Source: Hyphomicrobiales bacterium
GTDB taxonomy: Bacteria; Pseudomonadota; Alphaproteobacteria; Rhizobiales; Rhizobiaceae
Reading direction: 5' to 3'
DNA length: 64,000 bases
Assembly: GCA_900469955.1 (NCBI GenBank)
Contig: UBYX01000010.1
Coordinates: 248,001-312,000, forward strand
The stretch's first letter is position 1; each line of letters begins with the position of its first letter. Positions 53,472-62,125 of the stretch are shown one piece after another. Both the position numbers and the translations under genes were made by a program. Below the pieces are notes generated by a model. It was not told where the DNA came from. It was given only the letters and a program-made list of their open reading frames with translations, and searched no databases.

Positions 53472-54512
53472 ATGAACATCCATGCCTATGCAACTGCGAA
53501 CGTCGCCGACGACAATGTCGGCGCGTGGCTGAAGATCCTTTCGAAATATCGGCAGCCCCGTTTCGGCCGCAGCGTATTCGAGCTGATCGTCACGCTTTTC
53601 CCATTCGCAGCATTCTGGGCTGGCGCCTATATCTCCGTCGTCCTGGGTTTCCCGATCGGGCTCATTCTCGTCCTCCCGGCGGCTGCTTTTCTGCTGCGGC
53701 TTTTCATGATCCAGCACGATTGCGGGCACGGCTCGTTCTTCGCGCGCCGGCGTCTCGACAACTGGACCGGACGCGCTCTCGGGGTTCTGACTCTCACACC
53801 TTACGACTACTGGCGGCGGGCGCACGCCGCTCATCACGCCTCGGCCGGCAATCTTGACGAACGGGGCGTCGGCGATATCACCACGCTCACGGTCGCCGAA
53901 TATCATGCTCTCCCCTGGCCAAGACGTCTCGCCTACCGGCTCTACCGCCACCCGCTGGTGATGTTTGGTATCGGCCCGGCCTGGGTCTTTCTCTTCAAGC
54001 AGCGCCTGCCTTTCGGGATGATGAACTCGGGGGCGTTGCCCTGGGTTTCCACGATGGCGACCAATCTCGCGGTCGCGATCCTCACGGCTCTGATGATCTG
54101 GGCCGTCGGGCTTGTTCCCTTTCTGCTGATCCATCTGCCGGTCGTCCTGCTCGCAGGAGCAGCCGGCGTATGGCTCTTCTACGTTCAGCACCAGTTCGAG
54201 GAGACCCATTGGTCGAAGGGCGACGAATGGCAGTTTCCGAAAGCCGCGCTGCATGGCGCATCCCATTACGACCTGCCGCTGGTGCTTAGATGGATTACCG
54301 GCAATATCGGCGTCCACCACGTTCATCACCTGTCGAGCCGGATTCCCTACTACAGGCTGCCGGAGGTGCTTCACGACCATCCCGAACTGGCCGGCATCGG
54401 CCGCATAAGCCTATGGCAAAGCATTCAATGCGTCAGGCTCGTGCTTTGGGATGAAAAGAGCGGCAAGCTCGTTTCATTCCGCGACGCCGCGAAAATGGCG
54501 ACCTCTGCGTGA
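53472..54512 (+). CDS. Membrane fatty acid desaturase
   Basis: 346 residues with four or more membrane helices and the three histidine boxes HDCGH, HAAHH and HHVHH (with QHQFEETHW between). These bind the di-iron centre that introduces a double bond in membrane lipids, a delta-9 or delta-12 type; it cannot be told from sequence. Just behind cspA and DUF6481, it fits a cold-adaptation cluster. Confidence 0.9.
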   Translation: MNIHAYATANVADDNVGAWLKILSKYRQPRFGRSVFELIVTLFPFAAFWAGAYISVVLGFPIGLILVLPAAAFLLRLFMIQHDCGHGSFFARRRLDNWTGRALGVLTLTPYDYWRRAHAAHHASAGNLDERGVGDITTLTVAEYHALPWPRRLAYRLYRHPLVMFGIGPAWVFLFKQRLPFGMMNSGALPWVSTMATNLAVAILTALMIWAVGLVPFLLIHLPVVLLAGAAGVWLFYVQHQFEETHWSKGDEWQFPKAALHGASHYDLPLVLRWITGNIGVHHVHHLSSRIPYYRLPEVLHDHPELAGIGRISLWQSIQCVRLVLWDEKSGKLVSFRDAAKMATSA

Positions 54513-54559
54513 TTTAGCCGGCGACATTAGGTTCAACCGGGGTTTACCCGCGGCAAACG

Positions 54560-55450
54560 CTAACCGAGCCGTCGCAGGTGATCGATCAGAGCTCGCAGCT
54601 TTGGCGCAACGTTGCGGCGGCTCGGGTAATAGAGGTAGAAGCCGGCAAAGCGCGGGCAATAGTCCTCGAGAACAGGCACAAGTTCGCCTCGTTCGATCCA
54701 GGGGCGAAAGCTCTCCTCCATCCCGAAGGTGATGCCGGCGCCGGCAACGGCAAGTTTTGTCATCAATGCCATGTCGTTTGTCGTGATCTCCGGCGCGACC
54801 GCAACACTGAACTCTTTGCCTTTCTCCGCAAATTCCCAACGATAAGGCGGGACCTTGGGCTTTGGGCGCCAGCCGATGCAGCGATGGTCGGCGAGTTCGC
54901 TCGGGTGGGAAGGCGCTCCGAAGCGTTGCAGATATCCCGGCGCACAAACGGCGAGCTGTCGCTCGTCGCCTGCAACCGGCACCGCGATCATATCCTGCTC
55001 GATCACCTCGCCGAGCCTGACGCCGGCGTCGTATCCCTCGGCGACGATGTCGAATTCCTCGTCCGTCACGCTGATGTCGACCTGTATCTCCGGATTGGCC
55101 TCGGCAAAGGTCGCGAGGAACGGCCCGGACAGAAAGCGTTCGGCGATCGACGAGACTGCCAGCCGCAACTGACCGCGCGGGCGTCCCCGCAAATCCCCGG
55201 TGGCTTCGACTGCAGCACGCATATCTGCAAGCGCAGGCGCAACTTCGCCGAATAGGGCTTCGCCCGCTTCGGTAAGGCTGACACTGCGCGTTGTCCGCTG
55301 AACAAGCGCGATCGCGAGCACCTCCTCCAACCGCTTGATCGTCTGACTGACCGCCGAGCGGGTGACACCCATACGGTCGGCGGCCGCACGAAAGCTCTTC
55401 TCCTCCGCCACGAGAGCAAAGACGGCAAGCGCGTTGAGATCCGGTTCCAT
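54560..55450 (-). CDS. LysR-family transcriptional regulator
   Basis: 296 residues. N-terminal LysR HTH (ALAVFALVAEEKSFRAAADR, TRSAVSQTIKRLEEVL) and a LysR substrate-binding domain. Divergent from the SDR/Atu4866 pair, the usual activator arrangement. Confidence 0.9.
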   Translation of the reverse strand: MEPDLNALAVFALVAEEKSFRAAADRMGVTRSAVSQTIKRLEEVLAIALVQRTTRSVSLTEAGEALFGEVAPALADMRAAVEATGDLRGRPRGQLRLAVSSIAERFLSGPFLATFAEANPEIQVDISVTDEEFDIVAEGYDAGVRLGEVIEQDMIAVPVAGDERQLAVCAPGYLQRFGAPSHPSELADHRCIGWRPKPKVPPYRWEFAEKGKEFSVAVAPEITTNDMALMTKLAVAGAGITFGMEESFRPWIERGELVPVLEDYCPRFAGFYLYYPSRRNVAPKLRALIDHLRRLG

Positions 55451-55525
55451 TGGTTAGCTCAGCTTCCCATGCTGTGAAGGAATAGTCGTCTTCTCGCAAC
55501 AATGAGGCAGATCTATCTTGGTGGC

Positions 55526-55543
55526 AACCGCTGAAGAGCGGTT
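55526..55543. promoter_or_regulatory. Inverted repeat between LysR and SDR genes
   Basis: AACCGCT-GAAG-AGCGGTT, perfect 7 bp arms, 28 bp before the SDR ATG at 55571. A possible LysR-regulated site or a leader hairpin near the SDR ribosome site. Confidence 0.4.
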
Positions 55544-55570
55544 CAAAATGTCAACCAGAAGGAAACGGAT

Positions 55571-56299
55571 ATGACCCTCAACAAAGTCGTCCTCGTAACC
55601 GGCGCCTCGAGCGGCATCGGTGCCTCGATCGCCCGGGAACTCGGCGCTGCCGGAGCGAAGGTCATGCTCGGGGCGCGCCGCACCGATCGTCTGGATGCGC
55701 TCGCCGAAGAGATCAACGCAAAGGGCGGCGAAGCACTGACCCGCCGGCTGGACGTCACCGACCGCGCGGATGTCGCCGCCTTCGCGGACGCAGCACGCCA
55801 GGCATGGGGTCGCGTCGACGCGATCGTCAACAATGCCGGCGTCATGCCGCTTTCGCTGATGGCCTCCATGAAGGTCGACGAGTGGGACCGGATGGTCGAC
55901 GTCAACATCAAGGGCGTGCTCTACGGCATCGCCGCAGTGCTGCCGGAGATGACCGCGCGAGGCTCCGGCCATGTCATCAACATCGCCTCCATCGGAGCGC
56001 TGTCCGTCTCGCCGACGGCCGCCGTCTATTGTGCGACGAAATATGCGGTGCGGGCGATCTCGGACGGGCTCAGACAGGAACACGACAACATCCGCGTCAC
56101 CTGCATTCATCCCGGCGTGGTCGAAAGCGAGCTCGCCGAGACGATCACCGATCCGGTCGCCGCAGAGGCCATGAGGACCTACCGCGCCATCGCGCTGAAG
56201 CCCGAGGCGATCGGCCGGGCCGTACGCTACGCCTTCGAGCAGCCGGAGGACGTCGATGTCAATGAGATCGTCGTTCGTCACACCCGGGCGCCCCATTGA
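55571..56299 (+). CDS. Short-chain dehydrogenase/reductase
   Basis: 242 residues, classical SDR: VTGASSGIGASIA (cofactor), NNAGV, YCATK (Tyr/Lys catalytic pair; usual Ser is in INIAS). Cytoplasmic, NAD(P)H-dependent; substrate unknown. GGAAACGG precedes the ATG. Overlaps in reading context with the Atu4866 protein, 10 bp apart. Confidence 0.9.
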   Translation: MTLNKVVLVTGASSGIGASIARELGAAGAKVMLGARRTDRLDALAEEINAKGGEALTRRLDVTDRADVAAFADAARQAWGRVDAIVNNAGVMPLSLMASMKVDEWDRMVDVNIKGVLYGIAAVLPEMTARGSGHVINIASIGALSVSPTAAVYCATKYAVRAISDGLRQEHDNIRVTCIHPGVVESELAETITDPVAAEAMRTYRAIALKPEAIGRAVRYAFEQPEDVDVNEIVVRHTRAPH

Positions 56300-56309
56300 G
56301 GCCGCAGCG

Positions 56310-56654
56310 ATGGACCGCCGCCACTTCATCCTCACCGCCGCCGCATCTCTAGGTGCGGCGCTCTCCCATCAAGCCATTGCCGAGGAAGCCATGAACAACC
56401 CGACCGAGACCCGAACCCAGAACCATCCCTATGCCGGCATGTGGGTGACGGAAGACGGCTACATCCGCCACGAGCTGCTGCCGAACGGCCGTTATGACGA
56501 GGCGCGCGGAAACCGCAAGAGCGCCTATCAGGGACGCTATGCCGTAACCGGCAACCACATCGATTACTGGGACGATACCGGTTTCACCGCCGACGGCGAG
56601 TTCATCGACGGCGTACTGCATCACGCCGGCATGATCCTTTATCGGGAGAAGTAG
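56310..56654 (+). CDS. Atu4866-family secreted protein (Tat-like signal)
   Basis: 114 residues from the ATG at 56310 (MDRRHFILTAAASLGAALSH). The twin-arginine-like DRRHFIL plus hydrophobic stretch and AIA-EE cleavage suggest Tat export. The mature part (HPYAGMWVTEDGYIRHELL, GNRKSAYQGRY, FIDGVLHHAGM) is the Atu4866 beta-sandwich family (solved in Agrobacterium), of unknown function, possibly lipocalin-like. Operon with an SDR under LysR. Confidence 0.75.
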   Translation: MDRRHFILTAAASLGAALSHQAIAEEAMNNPTETRTQNHPYAGMWVTEDGYIRHELLPNGRYDEARGNRKSAYQGRYAVTGNHIDYWDDTGFTADGEFIDGVLHHAGMILYREK

Positions 56655-56697
56655 CGGCCGAGTCGAAGGCCCAGCCCACGATATCGAGGGAGGCAGA

Positions 56698-57522
56698 TCA
56701 CGAGCGGCTGAATCTTTTGCCCGTGCCATCTCCCATGGAAACAGATCGTCCGCCCCTGCCGCTTTGTGCCTGAAAACGGATGTGACAGCCTCCCTCGATG
56801 TCGATTTCGATTGCGGCTTCGACCCCGAAAACGTCGCGGATGCGTTCGGCCGTGAGCACCTCGAAAGGCCTGCCGACCGCGACCAGCCGCCCGGCTTGCA
56901 TCACGGCGATCCGGTCGCAAAACATGGCAGCGTGGTTGAGGTCGTGCAATGCCGCGACCACCGTGAGACCCTGCCGACGGACGAGATCGAGCAGACCGAT
57001 CTGGTGGCCGATGTCCAAATGGTTCGTCGGTTCGTCGAGCAGCAGGATCTTCGGCTTCTGGGCAAGCGCGCGGCCGATATGCAGACGCTGGCGCTCGCCA
57101 CCCGAAAGCGTATGCCAGAGCCGGCCGGCGAGATGGGCCATATCGACATTTTCAAGGGTTGCCTCGACGACCGCATCGTCGTTCGCCGACCAGGGCGACA
57201 AGGGTCCGAGATATGGCGTACGCCCAAGCTCGACCGCCTGTCTGGCGGTGATCCGGTCCGCGGTCTCGGCCTGCTGTTCCACCAGAGCCAGATGCCGCGC
57301 AACCTCGCGCCGGCCCATCCTGCCGATCGGCACGCCATCCAGAATAACCTCGCCGGACCGCGGCTTTCGAATGCCGGAAAGCAACGCCATCAAGCTCGTC
57401 TTTCCCGAGCCGTTCGGGCCGATGAGGCCGAGAAACTCCCCTTCCCTGACCTCGAGCGAGACGTCGTCCACGATAGACGCTGCGCCTACGCTCCAGGAAA
57501 TATTGCTGGCCGAGAGTGTCAT
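56698..57522 (-). CDS. btuD: ABC transporter ATPase (BtuD-like, B12/corrinoid)
   Basis: 274 residues from the ATG at 57522. Walker A LIGPNGSGKTSL, Q-loop LVEQQAETA, signature LSGGERQRL, Walker B ILLLDEPTNHLDIG, switch His AALHDLNHAA. FecE/BtuD family, with a 25-residue C-terminal extension. Overlaps the permease by 4 bp. Riboswitch control (59770-59945) makes vitamin B12 or a precursor the likely substrate. Confidence 0.84.
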   Translation of the reverse strand: MTLSASNISWSVGAASIVDDVSLEVREGEFLGLIGPNGSGKTSLMALLSGIRKPRSGEVILDGVPIGRMGRREVARHLALVEQQAETADRITARQAVELGRTPYLGPLSPWSANDDAVVEATLENVDMAHLAGRLWHTLSGGERQRLHIGRALAQKPKILLLDEPTNHLDIGHQIGLLDLVRRQGLTVVAALHDLNHAAMFCDRIAVMQAGRLVAVGRPFEVLTAERIRDVFGVEAAIEIDIEGGCHIRFQAQSGRGGRSVSMGDGTGKRFSRS

Positions 57523-58547
57523 CCGCGTCCCCTCCTCTGCCCAAGAACGAAAGCGAAGGCCGGCGCTCCGACAAGGGCGGTGATCACCCCGATCGGCAGG
57601 ACCTGGCCCGGGATCAGAACGCGGGAAAGGATGTCCGCCAGGATCATGAAGACGGCGCCGATCAACGCGGCCACCGGCAGCAGCACGCTGTGACGGATAC
57701 CGACCAGCATGCGCGCCGCATGCGGAATGACCAGCCCGACAAAGCCGATGGAACCGACGATCGACACCATGACCGCGGTCATCATCGCGGAGATGCCGAC
57801 CAGCGCGAGATAGGTGCGGCGCACCGAAATGCCGAGCGAAGCCGCCGATTCCGCGCCGAAGGTGAAGGCGTCGAGCGACCGGGCATGCCAGAGGCAAACC
57901 AGAAGACCGGCCAATGCGGCGGGAATGGCCAGCCATGCATCCGGCCAGCGGACACCCGACAGATTGCCGAGCAGCCAGAACATGATGCCGCGCGCCTGTT
58001 CTGCAGTCGCCGCCTTGGTGACGATGAAGGAGGTGAGCGCATTGAAGAGCTGCGAGCCCGCAACTCCTGCCAGGATGATCGCCGCCGTTCCTCTCCCGGC
58101 CTTGACGGCCAGCAGGCTGACGAGGGCGAAGGCGATGAGCGCTCCGAAAAAAGCGCCCATCGGAAGCGTCATGATGCCGGCGCCAAGACCGAGGATCGCC
58201 ACGCTCACGGCGCCGGTGGAGGCGCCGGCCGAAATCCCGAGGATATAAGGATCGGCGAGAGGATTGCGCAGCAGCGATTGCAGCACCACTCCGGACAAGG
58301 CCAGCGCCGCGCCGCAGCACGCCGCCACCACCGCCCTGCTCAGCCGATAGCTCCAGACGATACCTTCGTCGATCGGCTCGAGCGGGTAGCCCGCATCCCA
58401 CAGCCGGTTGGCGACCGTCTTGGCCACCACCCCGAACGGGATCGAGGTCTCGCCGATCGCCGCCCCCAGCCACAAGGCTGCGACGAGGACCACAAGCGCC
58501 ATCGAAATAGCACCCGTTCGACCGATGGATGCGACTGCGCCTCTCAC
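57519..58547 (-). CDS. btuC: ABC permease FecCD/BtuC family
   Basis: 342 residues from a GTG at 58547 overlapping the binding-protein stop by 4 bp. Nine to ten membrane helices with the BtuC signature RLSRAVVAACCGAALALSG, ILGISAGASTGA and FVGLVIPHAARMLVG. Forms the homodimeric channel of the importer. Confidence 0.87.
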   Translation of the reverse strand: MRGAVASIGRTGAISMALVVLVAALWLGAAIGETSIPFGVVAKTVANRLWDAGYPLEPIDEGIVWSYRLSRAVVAACCGAALALSGVVLQSLLRNPLADPYILGISAGASTGAVSVAILGLGAGIMTLPMGAFFGALIAFALVSLLAVKAGRGTAAIILAGVAGSQLFNALTSFIVTKAATAEQARGIMFWLLGNLSGVRWPDAWLAIPAALAGLLVCLWHARSLDAFTFGAESAASLGISVRRTYLALVGISAMMTAVMVSIVGSIGFVGLVIPHAARMLVGIRHSVLLPVAALIGAVFMILADILSRVLIPGQVLPIGVITALVGAPAFAFVLGQRRGRG

Positions 58548-59578
58548 TTGGCGAGGCCCGCGCTGGCAATCGCATCGGCCAGCGCCTCGATGCCTTCAAT
58601 GGTGCGGATCGTCGGGTTCATCGCTTGTGCATCCATGTCGAAGACATGGCCACTCCTGACAGCCGGCATCAGGCTGGCGACAGGATCCGAAGCCAGGAAT
58701 TTGTGTTTCGCCTCGACGCTATCGAGTGGGTAACGGCGGCGTTCCATTGCGCCGGCGACAATCATGGTCGGATTGGCTTTTGCGATCGTCTCCCAGCCCA
58801 CCGTCGACCATTCGTCATCCGTCTTGATGATGTTTTCGATCCCGAGAGCCGACATGATGTAGCCGGGCGCACCATTTTTGCCCGCCACGTAAGGGTCGGC
58901 ATCCTGCTGAGCACTTGAGAACCAGAAGACGGCGGAAAGCCTGCCTTCGACGGACGCGACCTTGGCGCGTGCCGTAGCTTCTCGCCGCTTGAGATCGGCC
59001 ACCACTTCCTCGCCCTTGTCCTGCACGTCGTAGATCTTCGCGAGATCGCGAATCTCCTGATGGACGAGGTCCATGGAGAAGACCTGATGGCGAACGCCGT
59101 CGCTGGTGGCGGAATTTTCCTTGCCCATGCAATCGGACGGCGACGTATAGACCGCGATGCCCAATTCCTCGAACTGTTCAGGCTTGGCGACAACGCCCTC
59201 GGGGCCGACCTGCCATTGGAACTGTACGGTGATGATGTCCGGCTTTTTGCCGAGCACGCTTTCGAAGCTCGGATCGTTGTCCGCGAGGCGCTCGATCCTG
59301 GCGTTGACCTCTTCATAGCCTTTGAGGACAGGGCCGACCCACAGCGCAGTACCGGCCACCTTGTCCGCAAGACCGAGAAGATAGAGGATTTCGGTGTTGC
59401 TCTGGCCGATCGAGACGGTGCGGGATGGCGCCTTCTCGAACGTTAGCTGCCGGCCGCAGTTCTCGAGCGTCAGAGGATAGTTCGTTTCTGCCGCCACGGC
59501 GTTGTGGAATAGCCCGGAAGCAATCAAAAATAGGGTGCACAAGCCTGCGCTGAGCGGCCGCGTGGAAATGGTCGTCAT
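58544..59578 (-). CDS. btuF: ABC periplasmic binding protein (BtuF-like)
   Basis: 344 residues from the ATG at 59578; an upstream frame to 59692 lies over leader. Signal peptide MTTISTRPLSAGLCTLFLIA then ...NAVAAET. Class III (FepB/BtuF) fold with TVSIGQSNTEILYLLGLADKV and the clam-shell helix; a second Glu-containing region follows. Takes B12 or a cobinamide from the outer-membrane receptor, which is not in this window. Confidence 0.82.
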   Translation of the reverse strand: MTTISTRPLSAGLCTLFLIASGLFHNAVAAETNYPLTLENCGRQLTFEKAPSRTVSIGQSNTEILYLLGLADKVAGTALWVGPVLKGYEEVNARIERLADNDPSFESVLGKKPDIITVQFQWQVGPEGVVAKPEQFEELGIAVYTSPSDCMGKENSATSDGVRHQVFSMDLVHQEIRDLAKIYDVQDKGEEVVADLKRREATARAKVASVEGRLSAVFWFSSAQQDADPYVAGKNGAPGYIMSALGIENIIKTDDEWSTVGWETIAKANPTMIVAGAMERRRYPLDSVEAKHKFLASDPVASLMPAVRSGHVFDMDAQAMNPTIRTIEGIEALADAIASAGLAK

Positions 59579-59639
59579 GGTATTCCCCGAAATGTGATGT
59601 GATGCCGACCCTGAACAGGCCGCAGATATCAGGATGCCG

Positions 59640-59723
59640 TCAAAGCACCTGGTCGCCCCAGCGATGATGGAGATTCGGGAAATACGATGCACAAAAGCGC
59701 GATGAAGCGCGGATGATGGTCAT
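59640..59723 (-). CDS. 27-codon leader ORF in the B12 operon
   Basis: MTIIRASSRFCASYFPNLHH ending RWGDQVL, with GAGGAG eight bases before the ATG, a much better site than expected by chance. It lies between the riboswitch and btuF (61-base gap). It may be a leader peptide whose translation the riboswitch controls. No known family. Confidence 0.5.
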   Translation of the reverse strand: MTIIRASSRFCASYFPNLHHRWGDQVL

Positions 59724-59769
59724 GTCTTTCTCCTCTTCGGGCATCCCCGCCCGTGACGATGGATCGATG

Positions 59770-59945
59770 TTCGACGGCAGGTCTCCTGGCTGGCGGATAT
59801 CTGTCGCCCATCTGCCTTCCCGCGCCGAGATCGGCGCAGTGGCATGGTGCCTTTCGGCGCCACGAGGATGGACAGCAATCCGCTTACAGTTGCGGGGGCA
59901 GCCACGGCATTGGATCCCCTTCGGGTCATCCGCACCGTATTCCCT
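59770..59945 (-). ncRNA. Cobalamin (B12) riboswitch
   Basis: The minus strand holds the canonical elements in order: GGGAATACGGTGCGG at the 5' end (about 59944-59930), the core CCCCGCAACTGTAAGCGG (about 59900-59880) and the B12 box GCCAGGAGACCTGCC (59790-59776). This is the class-I adenosylcobalamin-type leader; it should repress btuFCD when B12 is plentiful. The expression platform probably runs to the leader ORF's ribosome site. Confidence 0.93.
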
Positions 59946-60184
59946 TTTGATCCCGTCGCCTTTGGTTTCGGGAACCGTCATCGCCAGATAAAGGCCAGCC
60001 TGTCTTGCCGTCAAGCGGGAAACGACGGCAACCAAAGTGCCGGTGATCAGGCGCAAGGTTCGGCGCTCGCTCGGATCGATGACTTCGGTCGAAATCCGTC
60101 CGGCGAAATGCCGGTCATAGATAGGGAGAAGCATTTCAAGCCCCGTGTAGCGCACTCACTTTCAGAAAGTGACACGAGCTTGAT

Positions 60185-60201
60185 ATGTAATGTTATTACA
60201 T
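60185..60201. promoter_or_regulatory. Zur-like palindrome upstream of the B12 operon
   Basis: ATGTAAT-GTT-ATTACAT, a perfect 7-3-7 inverted repeat, containing ATGTTATTACATT, which resembles (from memory) the Zur box of Agrobacterium zinc-uptake genes. It sits 240 bp upstream of the riboswitch on the operon's side; the only gene to the right points the same way and ends before it. Direct zinc control of a B12 importer would be unusual. Confidence 0.5.
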
Positions 60202-60266
60202 TCGTCAAATGGAAAGTTACTCGATAATGATCCGGTCGGGCGCTGCCGGCGCTTCAAGACGAAACG

Positions 60267-60297
60267 GGATCGCCGCGGAAGGAACCCGCGGCGATCC
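60267..60297 (-). terminator. Terminator after the SDR gene
   Basis: GGATCGCCGCGG and CCGCGGCGATCC form a perfect 12 bp stem with a 7-base loop, 39 bp past the SDR stop on the minus strand. Only a short T run (GTTTCG) follows, so it may be factor-independent or simply stabilising. Confidence 0.7.
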
Positions 60298-60335
60298 GAT
60301 GCTCAGCAACGTAAAATGTCGCAAACGCCGTGACG

Positions 60336-61082
60336 TTAGCCGGCCAATGCCACGGCATCGGCGCCGGCGGGAATGACAGCCGGGGACGAGGGATCGGTTG
60401 CTGCGCGCCAGACTGCCTCGACCACGTCGAGCGGTCGTGTGACCGGAGACGCCTCCTGTTCCCATGCGGCGAAGACCTTCTGTGCCAAGCCCAGATAGGC
60501 CTTGGGGAAACCACCCTGGCTCTGCATCCGGGAGCGGGCGTTTTCGCCAAACCTGGTCTTGGGTGCCCGCCCCGGCAGCACGGAGCGCACGCGAACATTG
60601 AACTGGTCGAGTTCCAGCGCGAGCACCTCGGTGAATGCGTTCACCGCTGCCTTGCTCGCGGTGTAGACGGAAAGCAGCGGAAGCGGCTTCAAGGTGACGC
60701 TCGAGGTGATGTTCACGATGACGCCTTCCCTCCGCTCCCGGAACTGCGGCAGCACCGCCTGCGTCACCGCCATCGTGCCGAGGGTGTTCGTCTCGAAAAG
60801 CTCACGCGCAATATCCATCGTCGTGCCTTCCAGAGCGTTGAGCCAGCCGATCCCGGCATTGTTGACGAGGACATCTATCGGCCCTGCGGCGTCGATGGCG
60901 CCGCGAATGCTTTCCGGGTCGGTCACGTCGAGGGCGAGTATCTGGAGGTGCTCGGACGGCGGCAGGATGTCCTCGCGCGGCGTACGCATCGTCGCAACGA
61001 CCTTCCAATTACGGTCGAGAAAATATTTGGCGATTTCCAGCCCGAATCCGGACGAGCAGCCGGTGATAAGAACGGTTTTCAT
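60336..61082 (-). CDS. Short-chain dehydrogenase/reductase
   Basis: 248 residues, classical SDR: ITGCSSGFGLEIAK, NNAG, YTASKAAVNAF with the catalytic Tyr and Lys, and Ser in ITSSV. The start is ATG with AAGGAG. Divergent from an AraC regulator. Substrate unknown. Confidence 0.88.
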   Translation of the reverse strand: MKTVLITGCSSGFGLEIAKYFLDRNWKVVATMRTPREDILPPSEHLQILALDVTDPESIRGAIDAAGPIDVLVNNAGIGWLNALEGTTMDIARELFETNTLGTMAVTQAVLPQFRERREGVIVNITSSVTLKPLPLLSVYTASKAAVNAFTEVLALELDQFNVRVRSVLPGRAPKTRFGENARSRMQSQGGFPKAYLGLAQKVFAAWEQEASPVTRPLDVVEAVWRAATDPSSPAVIPAGADAVALAG

Positions 61083-61180
61083 TTGATCTCCTTCAGGGGA
61101 TTCCAGTGCCAGGAACCTAGACTTCGAGAACCGGACTATCTACAATTAAAAGTCCCGATTTCATTTGCGGAAGTCCTGAG

Positions 61181-62086
61181 ATGAGCGATCCATTCGCGGA
61201 AGTGGTAACCTTGCTCCGGCCCACTGCGCCATTCTCGAAGGTTGTCAGCGGCGCGGGGGACTGGTCTGTCCACCGCTCCGAATCCGGGCAGCCCTTCTAT
61301 TGCGCCATCCTCGAAGGGTCGTCGCGTCTCGCCGTCGAGGGTCGGGAGCCGATCGATCTTCGGGAGGGTGACTTCGTTCTGATCCCGGCGGCATACGATT
61401 TCACCATGTCGAGCCTTGAGCCGAGAACGGCCGGGCATGTCGATCCGTCGACCGTCACCCGGCTCGAAGGCGAAATAAGACATGGCAATCGGGATGGACC
61501 ACCGGATGTCCGGCTGCTGGCGGGTCATTTTGTCTTCGGTTCGCCGGATGCGGCACTCTTGGTTTCGCTCCTGCCGCAGCTCGTACACATTCGTGGCGAG
61601 AGACGGCTTGCCACCCTCGTGCAGCTCCTGGGAGAAGAGGCGCGTGCGCTGCGGCCCGCGCGGGACATGATCCTGGCGCGCTTGCTGGAAGTCCTGCTCG
61701 TCGAGGCGCTCCGATCCACGGCGGGCACGGCCGCTCCGCCCGGACTTCTGCGCGGACTGGCCGACGAACGCCTTGCCGCCGCGATCCGCCGTATGCATGA
61801 AAATCCCACCGCAAACTGGACGGTCGAGCAATTGGCGCGCGAGGCGGCACTTTCTCGTTCCGCCTTTTTCGACCGCTTCCGTCGCGCCGTGGGCGTTGCG
61901 CCGATGGAATACCTGCTTTCCTGGCGCATGGCTCTGGCGAAGAACCTTTTAAGAAGCAAAAAAGGTGGAATCCAGGAAATTGCCGAACGCGTCGGATACG
62001 GTTCCGCAAGTGCCTTCAGCGTCGCATTCACCCGTTTTGTCGGACTGCCGCCGACGCGATATGCGCGAGAGGAGACGGAATCGTAA
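61181..62086 (+). CDS. AraC-family regulator with cupin domain
   Basis: 301 residues. Cupin ligand-binding half (FYCAILEGSSRLAVEGREPI, DFVLIPAAYDF) and a double HTH AraC domain (LAREAALSRSAFFDRFRRAV, RVGYGSASAFSVAFTRFVG). Divergent from the SDR gene, which it likely controls. Confidence 0.87.
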   Translation: MSDPFAEVVTLLRPTAPFSKVVSGAGDWSVHRSESGQPFYCAILEGSSRLAVEGREPIDLREGDFVLIPAAYDFTMSSLEPRTAGHVDPSTVTRLEGEIRHGNRDGPPDVRLLAGHFVFGSPDAALLVSLLPQLVHIRGERRLATLVQLLGEEARALRPARDMILARLLEVLLVEALRSTAGTAAPPGLLRGLADERLAAAIRRMHENPTANWTVEQLAREAALSRSAFFDRFRRAVGVAPMEYLLSWRMALAKNLLRSKKGGIQEIAERVGYGSASAFSVAFTRFVGLPPTRYAREETES

Positions 62087-62125
62087 GCCTGTCAGTCTTG
62101 TCCGGGGCAGCGACTCGATCCTGCC

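Noticed and set aside
57516..58733. 405-codon plus-strand frame over the btuC gene
   Set aside because: Translation is Arg/Asp/His-rich and structureless, antisense to an obvious FecCD permease.
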